Of a stretch of DNA of 64,000 nt, positions 1 to 13,116 are shown in pieces; positions within the stretch are counted from its first letter, which is position 1; every line of letters begins with the position of its first letter. This DNA is from Nyssa sinensis (Eukaryota > Streptophyta > Magnoliopsida > Cornales > Nyssaceae). The stretch lies in the NCBI GenBank assembly GCA_008638375.1, contig CM018051.1, positions 32,124,740 to 32,188,739 on the forward strand, in the 5' to 3' direction. Below the pieces are notes generated by a model. The model was not told the origin of the DNA. It saw only the letters and a list, made by a program, of their open reading frames with translations, and ran no database searches. Made by a program: the position numbers and the translations under genes.

Positions 1-2706
1 AATATCATTTCGATATTCCTTAACTTATGCTTAAATCGTATTTGATCCTACAATGATTTCATAAATTCATATGTACTTAACGTAACTCGTATTCTTAACC
101 TATGACACAATTTAATGTGTTAGAAATTGAATCTACTTCAATTTATACTCTTCTGGAAGTTCCATTAACTTAAATTTAAAGTTATTTATTTGACGTGTTT
201 ACGTGTCATGTCTTTTCGTATTTCGTTTCTTGTACTTGCCTCAGTTTAGTTCTTTGGCAATACTTCAGTTCATAGTCATCTAACAGATGCTATTCATCAA
301 ATTTTATGTCTTTTTATTTTAGACATTTCTTTAGGTCGAATAGACTCTACCATTGAGTCCGGAGTGTCCAAGAAAGTCGGTTTAGGCTTTCGTAACATTT
401 AATTCGGACTGTTATATGTAAAAGGGCAAAATAGTCATTTACCGTTTTACGCGTCATATTTTTCTGTACTTCGTTTCGTAATTTGGACTCCATTTTTGAG
501 TCCGGGATGTCAAAGAAAGTTAATTTAGACCTTCTCTGATTTCATTTTGGCTTTAGGGGTACCAGGGGTATTTTGGTCATTTTACCCCTTTACGTGTCTT
601 TATTTTTTGGGACCCCGTCTCGTGTCGTGGACCTCACCATTGGACTCAGAAGGTCCAAGATAGTAAGAATACACTAATAACTTGTTAATTTTTGGTCAAG
701 GGGTATTTTGGTCATTTACCCCTTACGTGTATTTATTTTTCGGGCTTTGTCTCGTAAAACGGACCCTACCATTGATCTCAGAATGTCCAAAATAGTAAAA
801 ATGCACTATTCATATGCTTAATTTGGACTTCGTTTACTCTATTTATGACCCAAGGGCAAAACAGTCATTTTACTTTATTTATTAAATAATTAAATTAATT
901 ATTTAATTATTTAATTATTTTTCCAGGGGTCTAAATGCATAAAAACTTCATAAATTGGGCAACAGTAGGATTGTCCAGAAGTTCTGGGGTCAATCCGCAA
1001 ATAAGGAAAGTATTGGTTTTATTTTTGTCTAAAGAATTTAGAAAACCAACGGTTCAATGGGGTTTTAAATAAACCAGTCCGGTCTGGTTGAAAACCAACC
1101 GGTTTAGCCGGTCCGCTTACATGTGGCTGACGTCATCATGACGTCAGCCCTAAATCTCATTTAAATTAACCGACAGTCCAAAACGACGTCGTTGGATTTA
1201 ATCGGTGGCAAGCCCAGAGGCTGCCACCTGTCTGAGTCAACTCGGCCATTTTAAAACGAGTTAACTCATCGTCATCTTCCTCATTTCGCCCCTTCGTTGC
1301 CCTAATTTGCAGGTTTTCTTTTCCTTCTATTTCGTGACATTTTACTCTTCCAAGCTCGACTGTTTTTGTCCCAAATTATCCCTAAGGTTTATACAAATCG
1401 ATTGGCATTCATTTTGAGCTTTAAAACTCCTTCATCTATTCGGTTTTTGACATGATAACCCCAACTGTTATTTCGGTCGTATAGGTTCATTTCTTGATGG
1501 TTTTTCATAATCTTTGGCTTGTTATGATCCCCTCTTCATGGGGATCCATATCTTGTTCTTAAATATCAAGTTAACACAAAGTTAAAAGAATTGGGTCTTA
1601 CACCCGTAACCTGCAACTCATTATTAGAGGTCCATTTCTTATGATTTTTGGTCGCGGCTATGAGTTTTTATAACCCTCATAACTTCTTCTTGAAGCCTTG
1701 ATAAGCTAAATCAAGCTTAAAGAAACTTGGTTCAGACCTGCCATGGGCAAGGTCTTCAATGGCTGTCGCTCTTGGGTTAGGTGTTTTTGGGTGTTTTGAA
1801 GCTCAAAATCCATAGCTAAACAAGTCTAAATATGTTCTATATATCATATACATAAAATGAATCTTTAAATCAGCTTATACTTAGAGAAATTCTAGAGAGA
1901 GAAAAAGTTGAAAGTTTGAATTTTTCTCACCTTTCACCACTATTTCTCTTTCTTTCTTGCTCCAAACTCTTCCTCTATCTCCTCAGTTCTTCTTCTTTGG
2001 TTTCTTTCGTGAGAGAACAACATGCTTTGCATGTTTGGCTTTTAAAACAAGGTAGCCGACCTCTCTCTCTCTTCATGTTCTCTCTCTCTCTCTACACGTT
2101 TGCAGCCCTCATTCTTGACCTTATCATCCATCTTACACTTCATTAATTCTACTTTTTCATTTTGGCACCTTTCATTAAATGGATCCTTGATATTTTGTAT
2201 ATTATATATATATATATATATCTCACTCATACCAACACATGGAGACACACACACACACACACAGCTCAACCGACACACACACACCTTGTGCACTGTTCAT
2301 ACTTACCCATGTATATCTATATAAATGTATATAAATATATATATGAACAATTAAAAATACATATATAATATATCTATGTACATACGTGCATACATAATTA
2401 TACTTATACATGCCTTCATGAATTGTATATAAAATAATTATTTTAACTATTTATATATGCATACTTATACATGGACATGTGTATATATATATTTTTATAC
2501 ACTTTATATCAGACACACAATACACCATAAAGTGTGTGTTTGTGTATTCAAATTTATTTAATCATAATTAGAGTTAATAATTTCATATTAATAAATAATT
2601 AATTATTTAATTAATTATTTCCTTTGGTGTAAATATTTTTACACAAATTTCCTTTAATCTCGAATTACGTGCCATATGACCCGGTATCCCGGGTCGGGAT
2701 ATTACA
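1..2706 (-). mobile_element. B-type LTR, minus strand, cut by window start
   Basis: This is the same sequence as 57665-60130, base for base over long stretches, so it is a second copy of the same long LTR. Its right end reads GGGTCGGGATATTACA, the reverse complement of the B-type LTR start. Just inside that end lies a perfect hairpin: TATCCCG (2685-2691), GGT, CGGGATA (2695-2701). Within it are four degenerate copies of the 141-bp module (about 340-900), the twin TGACGTCA palindrome, CT-rich leader-like DNA near 1900-2100 and TA/CA microsatellites at 2195-2290. The five bases after the end are ATGTT; the matching duplication would lie outside the window. Short open frames at 1916-2411 are microsatellite noise. 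Whether it is solo or part of a full element cannot be seen. Confidence 0.85.
1125..1149. promoter_or_regulatory. Twin TGACGTCA palindrome in B LTR
   Basis: GGCTGACGTCA, three bases (TCA), then TGACGTCAGCC form a perfect 11-bp inverted repeat. Each arm contains TGACGTCA, the palindromic core bound by plant bZIP (TGA/CREB-like) factors. The same arrangement recurs at 17886, 35490 and 58789 in LTRs of both A and B types, which suggests a retained promoter or enhancer element; binding itself is inference. Confidence 0.6.
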
Positions 2707-3689
2707 ATGTTTATATTTTTGTAAGTGAAAATATTATTCAGCAGTAATCTTTGAGTAGGAGACCCCCATTTTTGCCCATGTGTCTCTCTCATTCTCTATC
2801 TGTCTCATCATCTCTCTCTTGTCTCTCTTCTGTCCAGCCCTCTCATTTTTTTTTTCTTTTCTCTTCTATCTCTTATCTCCAGTTGCACCACCTACTTTCT
2901 TTTTTTTTTCCTCACTCTGCTCTCTATAGTCGACCCCGCCTCATTTTTTCTTTTTTATTCTCTCTACTCGGTCCCCCTCCTCTCTTTTTTTCCTCCCTCC
3001 TCTTTCCATAATTGAGCAATGGGCTCTAGTAGAATTAATAGAGAAATCATGGTAGTTGAAAAGCTGGGAATTCAATTTATAGAGAAATCATGGGAATAAA
3101 ATTTGTATACTACTAGGATGGATATAAAGAACAATTATTAGAGTAATTCCATCTCAATAGATATCTTAACATCTGCTAAATGAATGTTGTTTCCTAAAGC
3201 AAGGAATTGGACACTGTCCAAGTAAGATAATTTTATTATCATTACTTCTGGAATGTTGTTTGCTAAAGCAGTTACTTACACATTGTTCAAGTAAGATTAT
3301 TTTATTTAATATCGTTACTACAGTTTTTAAAATAAACAGTGTAATTTTTTTTCTACCAAATAACAAGAAAAGGGATGACAGAGATGTATAGAGTTTGTAA
3401 TCATCAAATCTTGTCTAGTGGATTCCCATCTGGGTCAGCGCCCCCAAATTCAATTGATGTGTGGCGGTTTCCTCGTCAACAAATTTGGTATACTGTTTCT
3501 ATCTTTTTACTATTGCTTTATTTCTTATTGTTATAGTTAATTGTTGCATGTCATTGAATTTAATTGCACCTAGTAGAACATTAATTCTCACATAATTGAA
3601 GAGATAATTTTTATTTGCTATTGAGACCTATTCACCTCTCTCCCCTCTAAGTCTAATTCTTGATATCTAGACATACATTGGGCCCCTCA
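2707..3689 (+). mobile_element. Probable Ty1/copia LTR and leader (degenerate)
   Basis: This stretch lies between the B LTR and a copia-type primer site, so it is most likely the copia element's 5' LTR, ending at CCTCA (3689). I could not fix its left end: no clear TG start with a matching duplication is visible. It contains a CT-rich tract (2770-3005) and a 69-72 bp direct duplication (3182-3250 and 3251-3323, both beginning GAATGTTGTTT). There are no credible coding frames. Confidence 0.5.
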
Positions 3690-3692
3690 AAG

Positions 3693-3704
3693 TGGTATGA
3701 GAGC
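3693..3704 (+). other. Copia primer-binding site (one mismatch)
   Basis: TGGTATGAGAGC differs by one base from TGGTATCAGAGC, the initiator tRNA-Met complement used by most plant LTR retrotransposons. It lies three bases after the presumed LTR end and 39 bases before the gag start codon. Confidence 0.7.
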
Positions 3705-3742
3705 TTAATCTCAGGTATTAGATTGATCCTATTTTTATCTAG

Positions 3743-4443
3743 ATGGATAATCGTGAAGGAAGATCTATATCTCATCCTCTATTAGTTGATGGTACTAATT
3801 ATGCATATTGGAAAGCTAGGATGAAGGCATTCTTTAGATCAATTGATGAACCGGTCTAGTTGACTGTTGTTAGTGGTTGGACATATCCTACCACTGTAGC
3901 TACTGCTAAAAAATCGACTGAACTTAAACCAGAAATTGAATGGAAGGAAATAGAAAATAGGATGAGTGGATATAATACTAAAGGGTTAAATGGAATTTTC
4001 AATGTCGTTAGTGCCGATGAGTTTAGGCATATTACGACATATGAGACTAAGGAAGCCTGGGGAATCCAATAAATTACCTATGAGGGTACTATTGCTATCA
4101 AGAGACCCAAACTCTAAATGTTGACCTCTAAGTTTGAATCATTTATGATGGAAGAGTCTGAGTCATTTGATGATTTTTATGCAAAACTAAGGGATGTTAT
4201 CAATTCTTCCTTTAATTTTGGGGAAAGGATTGAGGAGCACAAAATTATGCGCAAACTGTTGAGATCTTTACCTGAGAGATTTCAACCAAAAGTCATTACC
4301 ATAGAGGAAAGCAAAGATGTTAACTCCATAAGAGTAGATGAGTTGGTAGGTTCACTCCAAACCTATGAGTTGAATTGTAAATAGAATAGGATACAAAGGA
4401 GCATAGCCTTGAAATCTGTTCAAGAAAAATCCGAAGAGGATCA
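3743..4443 (+). pseudogene. gag: Ty1/copia gag (UBN2-type), nonsense-disabled and truncated
   Basis: Gag forms the virus-like particle of copia retrotransposons. From the ATG at 3743 one reading frame runs to 4443 with no frameshift. It shows the usual plant copia gag landmarks: DGTNYAYWKARM near residues 16-27, then a UBN2-like middle with ESFDDFYAKL and LRSLPERFQPKV, and DELVGSLQTYE. Four in-frame stops interrupt it: TAG 3857, TAA 4070, TAA 4115 and TAG 4382. No zinc knuckle, protease or pol follows, because element C begins at 4444. The rest of this copia element is not in the window. The stop positions fit conversion of Trp or Gln codons by C-to-T type changes. The family call is confident; the element is clearly dead. 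Confidence 0.85.
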
Positions 4444-5508
4444 TGTACGGACTCGAAAAATCATCAAAGGGCAATTCAATAAATTGCCGGCATAGGCTAT
4501 AGACATACTGGAGATAAATCAAAGATAACTCAGATAAATAGTGAAATGAGTTGATAAGTCATTAGTATGACACAATGAGGCTCAAAATGAATTTTTGATA
4601 ATTTATTCAGGATTGGTGTGAGCCTTGGGGCTACATAGTTATTTATAGGACATAGATAAATATGAAAAATCAAATGATAAAATTTTGGGAAACGGACCGC
4701 ATATTTGGAATCAGAGCACCAAAATTAGCTAGGGTGTCAACTTTGGTCCGATTCTGAAATAGTTTCAATTTGGATTAGTGTGCGGACTTAGTTAACCAAC
4801 TGGCCACTTGGCACCTCGAGAAGCATGAGAAGCTTCTCCAAGAAGCTAATGAAAGCTTTTAGAAGTGGGACACATGTCAAGATTTGGTGGTGGAAAGAGG
4901 ACTAATTGTGTGTGTGCAAGTGCATGGTAGGGAGACAAAGGGGTGAGGTGTATGATGTGTTGATGGGACTTGAAAGAGACAAGAAAGAGAGAGAAAAGGC
5001 ATTCATCCCTTTTTTAAACTTCTTCTCTCACCCTCTCTCTTATTTTCACACACTCTTTCTTTCTGCAATTCTCTCTCTCACTTTCTCTCTCTATCTCTAT
5101 CTCTATAGGCCACCATAGTCGAATTTGTGAGTGTGTGAGAGTGGTGTGTGTGAAACATTGTGTGTATTTGGGAAAGAGACAAAAATAGTGAGTGTGTGGC
5201 GGTGTAAAACAATGTGTGTGTGACTATGTGTGTTTGTGGGTGTGACACAATAGAGAACCGAAACAAAGAAGAAAATAGAAAAAGGAGAAAAGAAGAAGAA
5301 AGGAATGGAAAAGATGGAAGAGGAAGGAGGGGTAGCAGGACATGGAGAGTGACAGCCATTGAAGGTCACCAAGCTTTATCTCTCCTTGAACTTTCTCTTT
5401 ATACAATAGTGGACAAAGGTAGGGATCTTTGAGACTTTTGGGGATGTATTTCCTATTGATTGAGCACATCTATGTGTATGTATATGCGTATATGTATGTG
5501 TGTTGTTG

Positions 5509-8500
5509 TGTCACGCCCCGAATTCCAGCGAACCCGAGGCGCGAGTAACGAGACAAAAGGAAAGAAAATAATAAAGAAATAAAGACGATTAAATAAAATT
5601 ACATACATTCCGTACACTATTCTGATACATACACAAGATCTAGTCCATTAATTCACAATATACAAAATAAGATACAATCTCGGGCTTATGCCCTTATACA
5701 ATATCAAAAGCGCCCCTTGGGCCTAATATAGTCCCTAATCAGATCATCTCCACGTCTCGTACAGCTGGGACATCATCTGAAATGTTTGCCCCATTAAAGG
5801 GGTCAGCTCAACATGCTGGTACAATATAATGCTAATGCAAGAAACAAAACTAAGGTCGTGGCATGTGCAAGTGTACAGTTATTTCTATATGGCATTCGAT
5901 ATCATGATGGCAGTATATGAACAGTATATAGTATATGAGCAGTATGCGTGACACACCCATGCAACTCTATGCCACCCATGTCTCATGATACGGCCCTTCC
6001 CCGCTGGCATGAGTACCGCCAAATATGTCTCGCTTCACGGTTCGGAATCCGTCAGGCTCGCAAGTACCTAATGGCCGATTTTGGGTTTTTCACCGCAGGA
6101 TCTGCACCTTCATAATGCAAAGCACCAAGTGCTTAACTCACGCCATGTCCAAGGAATCACACTATGCCAATATGCTCTGATTTCATCATATCATGATATA
6201 ATCTCAATGATGCATCTCATTCATATATAAAGCATGCTTTTAATCACATATTTCATAATGTCAACAGTTTTCAAAACATATAATTCTCACACTACGCTAA
6301 CACATGCAATATACACGTAATCATCATCCAAGTTTAGCAAGACAGCAAGAAGCACATAAGCAGGTGAACACTCAAGTAAACATGTGAACAATCAAAGCAG
6401 CAGAACAAGTATCCCTAATCTCAGTTCTATTTCTTACTTAGCACAATATATCATACCTGATAATCGATCTCAAACCGGGAAATTATACTCGTAGTAAAGT
6501 GAAATCACTGTAAGAACACCGAAGGTCAGGTCACCTTCTCTTTGCCTTTCCGTGTCCCTAAAATCATAACATGAGACTCAGTTCAATTGTCACTTGAATG
6601 ATGCTATTCATCAAATTTTATGTCTTCATTTTATAAGTTTCTATTTTGCTAAATTAAACTCTACTATTGAATCCGGGACGTCGAAGAAAATAAGTTTGGG
6701 TTTTCGTAGAACTAAATTCGGACATCTGAGTTCAAAAGGGCAAAACAGTCATTTTGCACTTTTCATGGGTCCTTACACTTCGAGACTTCTTTTCACAAAT
6801 CGGACTCCACGGTTGAGTCCGGAATGCTCGAAATAATAAAGTTTCACTATTTGTTTACTTAATTTGGAGTTCGTTTGACCGTGTTTCCAATCCAGGGGCA
6901 TTTTGGTAATTTTAAAGGTTACTACGGGTCTTTTATTTTTTTCGGGATCCCGTCTCGTAAAACGGACCTCACCATTGGCCTTAGAATGGCCGAGATAGTC
7001 AAAATACACTAATGACTTGTCCCATTTGGACTCCAGGTTATTTTAGAGTATTTAATTAATTAATTAATTAATTAATTAATTTAATTATTATTTTATTAAT
7101 ATTTAAATCTGGTGGGTCTAATTGTAATTTCTCCAAAGTTTAGGGGTTAAAGTGTAATTTTTGAAAGTTCAGGGTCAGTTTGTAATTTTTAAAAGTCTAG
7201 GGGCAATTCTGAAATTTTAGAAACCCTTATCCCATATTCGGATAACCAAATAGGGGTTAACCTAAAATAGGGATAAGATATCCCTGTTTCCATTTTATCC
7301 CAATTTCCAATTTCTTAAGATCATAACCAAACAGCCCTTTTCAACATTTTAATTTAAAACATATGAGTGACACGTGGCAGGGGCGGTTCAGCCCCGCCCG
7401 AACCGGACCCGACCCGGACCCAACCCTGGCCCGGAACAGTCCCCTTCTTCCCCCCGTTTTTCTGGTGATGCATAGTAGGGTTCCGGCGCCTTCTCCGGCG
7501 CCGGCGACCGATCTCCGGCGAGATTTTCAGGGTTTTAAAATGTAGTTCTCTCCCATTTTTCATGTAGATCTCATATTTAAAGTTGGTTTTGGATTCAACC
7601 CATTGGATTTTCACGAAATAGAGGGTCAACCCCTCGGTCAAAACTCCGGCCGACCCTTTCCCCTTCATTTTTGTGACTGTTTGTTCACGGTTCAATCCCC
7701 ATTTCAATCCCAAATGTTTTCTGCACCTCCTAGGGTTCATTCTACATCATTTAAACCAAGCTTTACACATAAAATGACAAGTTCCAACTCTCACAACCGA
7801 GACCTGCAACCTAGGTTTTCTTCCTAGTTTCTCAACCATTTTATCTCATTCTTTTTGTAAAATAATCCCTACATCATGCTTTTTAAGATCACATGCATAA
7901 AATCAATCATCATGCTTTTAAAAAAAATCAAAACAGAAAGGGTTCACTTACGGGTTTTCTGAATTTTTCTCTCTCTAGCCGTGCCCTCTTTCACCCTCTG
8001 GTTCCAAGCTAGTTTCAAGCTTCAAGCTCTCCTTCTTCTTTCCAGAACTCTATTTCTCCCTCTTGCTTTCTGTTTCTTTCCTTCTCTTCTCCCAACCGAG
8101 ACCACACTCATACACACACACATCAAATCTCACCCGTCTCTCACACCACAGCCCCTTTGTTTGACTTCTTCCCTTCTGTATCAGCCTCCTTGCTTCTCCC
8201 CAAATGCAGCTTTGCATTAAATGCAAAGCTGCTCCTATATATCTACACACATATATATATATATATATATCATCATCACACACACACCAATTACACACAC
8301 TCACTCAACCAGTTGGTCACAACATCCACACACACCCCCGTCCAGTTTCATCCCAACCAGATCTAATATGTATATATATATATATATATACACCTATGCA
8401 TATCCACATACACATTCACATGTTACATATACACACAATTGACTAATCTAATAAATATATATATATACATGTATATATTATGCACATCACATACATACAT

Positions 8501-8610
8501 TCTCCCATTTTAATAATAATAATAATAATGATAATAATAATAATAATAATAATAAAAATTTAATTAACCAAGAATAAGAATAAAAAAAAAAAATTTTCCA
8601 TGTCATAACA
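5509..8610 (-). mobile_element. Solo LTR (B-related, minus strand), TSD TGTTG
   Basis: It begins TGTCACGCCCCG and ends CATAACA, flanked by TGTTG on both sides (5504-5508 and 8611-8615). The other C LTR carries the uninterrupted site near 14164-14172, so this is a clean insertion. There is no primer site, polypurine tract or interior, so it is a solo LTR, the product of LTR-LTR recombination. Orientation is inferred from shared order with minus-strand B LTRs: GATGCTATTCATCAAATTTTA at 6600, then the hairpin modules (for example 6801-6821), then a (TAAT)n tract and GA/CT-rich leader. GC-rich 7370-7520 and the (TA)n and (CA)n tracts at 8240-8450 generate spurious open frames. Confidence 0.88.
6801..6821. 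repeat. Example of the 7-bp-stem LTR hairpin
   Basis: CGGACTC, a 7-base spacer, then GAGTCCG form a perfect inverted repeat, the core of the 141-bp module discussed in the findings. Degenerate sister copies lie on either side in the same LTR. Confidence 0.7.
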
Positions 8611-11600
8611 TGTTGCATGCATATGTGTGTGTTCAGGTATGTGTATAAAGGTATGTGCACATTTGTGTGTACGGGTTTAAAAGGAACACGGGATTTGGAA
8701 AGGTTTTGAGGAGTTTCACACACGGAGTGGAACTCGTTAGAGTTTCAGAAAACAAATGAGAAAGAAAGAAGGAGAAAACAATGGTCGAGGATGGGAAAAA
8801 TACGAGTTGCTGACACATCGGAGAAGAAGTGGGTTCCAACTACCCTTATTTTGCCCCCATTCGATCTATAAAACCAGTTCAAAAAGACTTCACATGAAAT
8901 CTAGAACATTTTAGGAAGAAGAATGATAGAAAACAATGGAGAAAAAGGAAGGAAATCAATGTTGCCGGAAACTCGGGTCTTGCTAAAGATCGACTATTTT
9001 TGGCTATTTTGGGCATCTTGATCTAACTAAAGTTGAATAAAAACTTAATGGAGAATACGGGAAAGGAAAAAGAAAACAAACCAGAATAAAATAGGAGAAA
9101 ATAGTGTTTTCGGTGTAACGGTGCCGGTGACCCATTTAACGAGTTGGCGGGTCGGGTCTGGTCAACGTCTGGGTCAATAGTTAAGCTTGGGTCGTGTCGA
9201 TTCAAGTGGGTTGATCAAACAGATTCGGGTTGGTCAACTGGGGTGATGGCCTAAAGGCCTGTTTGGCAGCGAGGTTAGGAGAAAACTGGTTCTTGTGGTT
9301 CTGGTTCAATTTTGAACCGGTTCTGGGAGAGAACTAGTTCAACAGTGAACCAGTTTAGGATGAAAAATTATAAAAATGCCCTCCTTTAAATAAATTGAAA
9401 TTTAAATGCAATTAAAATGAAAGAATGGTCATTCTTAAGATTTTTGGACAATTCAGACTCAATAGTAGAGTTGGTTTGGACATTCGGAGACTCGGGATGG
9501 TCCCACATGAATATAAAACTTTACAAAAACACCCCTAATGATAGTTTAAGAAACAAAAAGGATAATTAAAATTCAAGTGGGGCTATTCAAAAGTTTTTGG
9601 ATGCCCAAAATTCGAATATATGATCAGATTAAACAAATTAGGACCTGGGGATGGTCCCACAAAAAGTCAGAGAATGATGATTATACCCCTAGACCTACAT
9701 TAAGTAATTGAAAGTCGAATTAAAATCGAAAAGAGGCATTTCCAATGTTGTTAGACACCCGAGACTCAAGTATGATGTCAAAATAATAGAATAGGGACTC
9801 GGAGTAGTCCCATATGGAAATGTGAAATTATTAAAATGTCTCTAGACTTGGAACAGATACTTAGAAGCATTGAAAAATATAAAAAATGATACCTTTAAGA
9901 TTGTTGGACTTTCTAGATTTGATTCCAAGGTTGATTTTGAGAGACGACATCTTGGTAAACGCACAGTTTGTCCGATAAATTACAAAAATTCTCTTATGGG
10001 CTTGAAAGATAGCCAAATGACTTAGAGACAATACGATAAGGCTTCCTTAGGGTTTTTGATACTCGGGAACACGTTTTTGATAGTCGTTTGGGTAAATGGG
10101 TACTCAAGTTGTAGGCTAAAGAGTAATTGGCCATAGAAAACCATAAGACTTGATACGATACCTTAGTGTTATAGGCCAAGCTGGTCCTGGGAATAAAATA
10201 GGAAATACGTAAGACAATTGACAAACATTATGAAAGACACATGTCGTGTTTTCTTGTAGTAGAGTGAGGATTGTGTTTCCTTGTAGTGGAATGAAGATTG
10301 GGACTAAGACAATGTGTTGATGTGTATACTCGCTATAATATGTTTATCTATATCATTTGATACTTTGCCATTACATTATCAGTATGATGTGATTGTTATC
10401 TTGATTGCTATGATGTTGGATAATTGCATGATGGTATGGGATATATGTGATTTCCCTGTTGATGTTTACCATGATTTCTGTTTTTATCATGGATATATAT
10501 GATTACTGTTACTCATGTATTTATTCGTTAAATCATATATCCTCTCCTATGGTTGTTAGTATTGTTATGGATGTGAATGATGTTGATATGCATATTATTG
10601 ACTATACCTGAGCGGTGTGAGATTTGAGAGAATATTGATGTTGATGAACACCATTTATGGTGTGGATTAAGATATTGTAATTGTGGGAAAAAACACACAT
10701 GAGAAAAAGATCTAGTATGAGAATTAGTCACGTTTTTTATGTGCTATTGAGTGTGGTGAGATTGTGTTTTACCCGAAATTCTATTTATGATAAGGTTGGT
10801 GTCTCCTCTCAACTTGCGAGCTGTAAACCCACGTGGATGGTCGTTTGTTTCCATCGGTTTAGTAGCCCGTAAAAAATATAGGCTTACTAGGAGCCAAATT
10901 AGGTGAATACTCATGGGATTGAGATTATTGAGAGAATGGAATGAGATGACTAAGGTTTTATCCCTCTTTTTGTTATTGGTGGAATTACTTGAGATTATTT
11001 CCCATGACTCATCTTTGATAATTTATTATGATTATTGATGGATTGTATACTGACAGTTTATGATATTGTGGCATTGTGAATGGTTGCTTAGCTGTGAATG
11101 TATACATTGTTCTTGTGGCTTTGAACAGAAAATAAAAGTGCTTCGTGGGTTGGGTAAGTTTACACTTACATTATGTGATTGGTTATGTATTTGTATACAT
11201 TATTCTTGTGGCATTAAAATAGGAAATGGGTGCTTCGTGAGATTATATGTTATAATTATGTCATGTGTCTGACCCTCTATATATTGATTACATGGCTATC
11301 ATTGTCAAGCCACATGTAGTGGTGCAATGCCTATTTTATACTTATGTTTATGCCTGTGTTTGAGATATGATGATATGGTGGACTTGTGATGCATACTGGA
11401 CTATAAGTTGTGTCCTCTTCGAAGTTGCATTAGTTTTTGGCATGCTGTTTGCTTGTGTGTTTTGGGAAACCCTACTAGCATTATGACTCACCCCTACTAT
11501 TCATAGGAATGGAAGGTATTAATTTAATGGAAGATAGTTATAGGAGCAGTACAGGATAGACTGAAGTCATTGTTGTGTATTTGTAACATTCATGTATCGA

Positions 11601-11940
11601 TTCATTTATTTATTAAGGGTACCTGTACTCTTTAGACTAGTATTGTATATGGGATGTATAAATATCTATTGGACTATAAAGTTAGCTCTGGGCGTTTCCA
11701 TGTAGTACCCTATTGTTGGATGATTTACACAGTACTCTTGAATGTAGGCAATTTCACTTAATCCCGTTACAGGACTTAAACAAGTCTAATCAGGGAACCG
11801 AATCGAAACAATTAAAGGAAATCAATTTTAAAAAAAATGGCTTGTATTTTATGTACTTAACTAGGATGGTTAGTCCTATTACCCACTTTATTGGGGTCCA
11901 ATGACCCCTTAGTCTAGCCTTATGGGTCAGGGGCGTGATA

Positions 11941-13116
11941 GAATGGTATCAGAGCTTTAGGTTTCGAATATGTAAGGATAGTGGAAGAGGGTTAGACATC
12001 AAGTTATTTGGGCTAGTTTGGATTGCATGTTATGTATGTGCTTGTTGCATTGGTATGTGCAGTTATGCATTGTGTTAATCTCCCGATTGACTGGGAGTTT
12101 ATGATGTGATTAATTATTTATGGGGCAAGACTAGATACTTGTGTCTACGAGGTAGACCGTGCATTTTGTGGGATAGATTGTATGCTTAATTATCTATAGG
12201 CTATGCACCTAGTTATCTATATGGTAGGCTATGTTCTCATATATGTATATGTATATTCTTGGGATGGATTTTATACTTACGTGCTTATGTGGTAGGCTAC
12301 ATGTTAACTGTTAATTGTTGCTTGCTAATTCTATACATGTATGCTAGTTAGTACCCGGTATTCATGGGTTACAGTATTATAACTATGATAAATTATACAG
12401 ACTGGATTGGTCTCACGTCTTACGTTATAGTTGATGGATGACGCCCTATTAGCCACTAACAAAAAGAGTTGTGATCCATACAGGGTTATCACCTAGCTAT
12501 GATAGTGAAATAATAATAAACAGAAATGAAAAATTATGAAATGATAAATGAAAAGATATCAGGAAGGCTGTGAGACAAAAAAATAAAAGACATGTAAGAC
12601 TGTAAAATGCTAAATAAGAAATAAGATCCGTTGAGATTCTTGTATTTGGATTGAGTAGTGGATGCTTAGAGCATTCATACTTGGTACTTAGTGACATTTT
12701 TGCGTTAAGCTATCTTATCGAGAAATATATTACTTGTGGATAGTATTCACTCAAGGTTAAGTAGTGTGTATCAGAGTTAGTTGTTGCCTCAGAAACTGTA
12801 TGCGATAGACCTTGTCGGTATTTTAACCTATTATACTAAGATTGTAGTGTAACATTGTTATGTTTAGACCCAATTTGTGATGAGAGTAGAGAAAGGTACC
12901 TTGAGGTATAATATTGGATGGTATTACTTAATGCAGGGAATTTTAGATTCTCTCACAGATTGGTGTATCATAGGAAATAGCTTGAATTTCGAAGATAAAA
13001 TTCTTGTAAAACGTGGAGGTTGTAGCAACCTGAGAGATTATTAGATGATGTTTTGATAATGTCATCTTTAGAGTGACTGAATTTCGAGGATGAAATGTTT
13101 TATAAGGGGTGGAGAT
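11941..13116 (+). other. Element C interior: primer site, no genes
   Basis: A perfect primer site, TGGTATCAGAGC, sits at 11944-11955, directly after the 5' LTR. The remaining 1.16 kb has no recognisable gag, protease or pol; open frames of about 60 codons at 12497 and 12943 (minus strand) look random. Near the right end a gypsy-like pre-PPT signature (GAATTTCGA followed by GA-rich DNA) occurs twice, at 12984 and 13079. The first is followed by GGAGGTTGTAGCAACC, resembling a second PPT and LTR start, which suggests the interior is patched from more than one element. Confidence 0.7.
13104..13116 (+). other. Polypurine tract of element C
   Basis: AAGGGGTGGAGAT lies immediately before the TG start of the 3' LTR at 13117, the expected place for the plus-strand DNA primer. 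It is preceded by GAATTTCGAGGATGAAAT, a common upstream sequence in plant gypsy elements. Confidence 0.75.

Larger units (their letters stand above)
4444..11940 (+). repeat. 5' LTR of element C (about 4.4 kb plus nested solo LTR)
   Basis: It matches 13117-16233 from the shared start (ATCATCAAAGGG near 4459 and 13132) onward. The end, GGGGCGTGATA, lies three bases before the primer site; its final TA is probably a decayed CA. The first bases (TGTACGGACTCG) differ from those of the 3' LTR (TGAAAAGGCC), so the start is approximate. It contains CT/GA-rich leader-like DNA (5020-5340), 150-155 bp modules centred on GATGGTCCCA (about 9490, 9650, 9800) and an AT-rich 3' third. The interrupting solo LTR occupies 5509-8610. 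No coding capacity seen. Confidence 0.75.

Noticed and set aside
7354..7740. 128-codon minus-strand ORF in solo LTR
   Set aside because: Arg/Gly-rich run from a GC-rich LTR block; not preserved as protein in sister LTRs.
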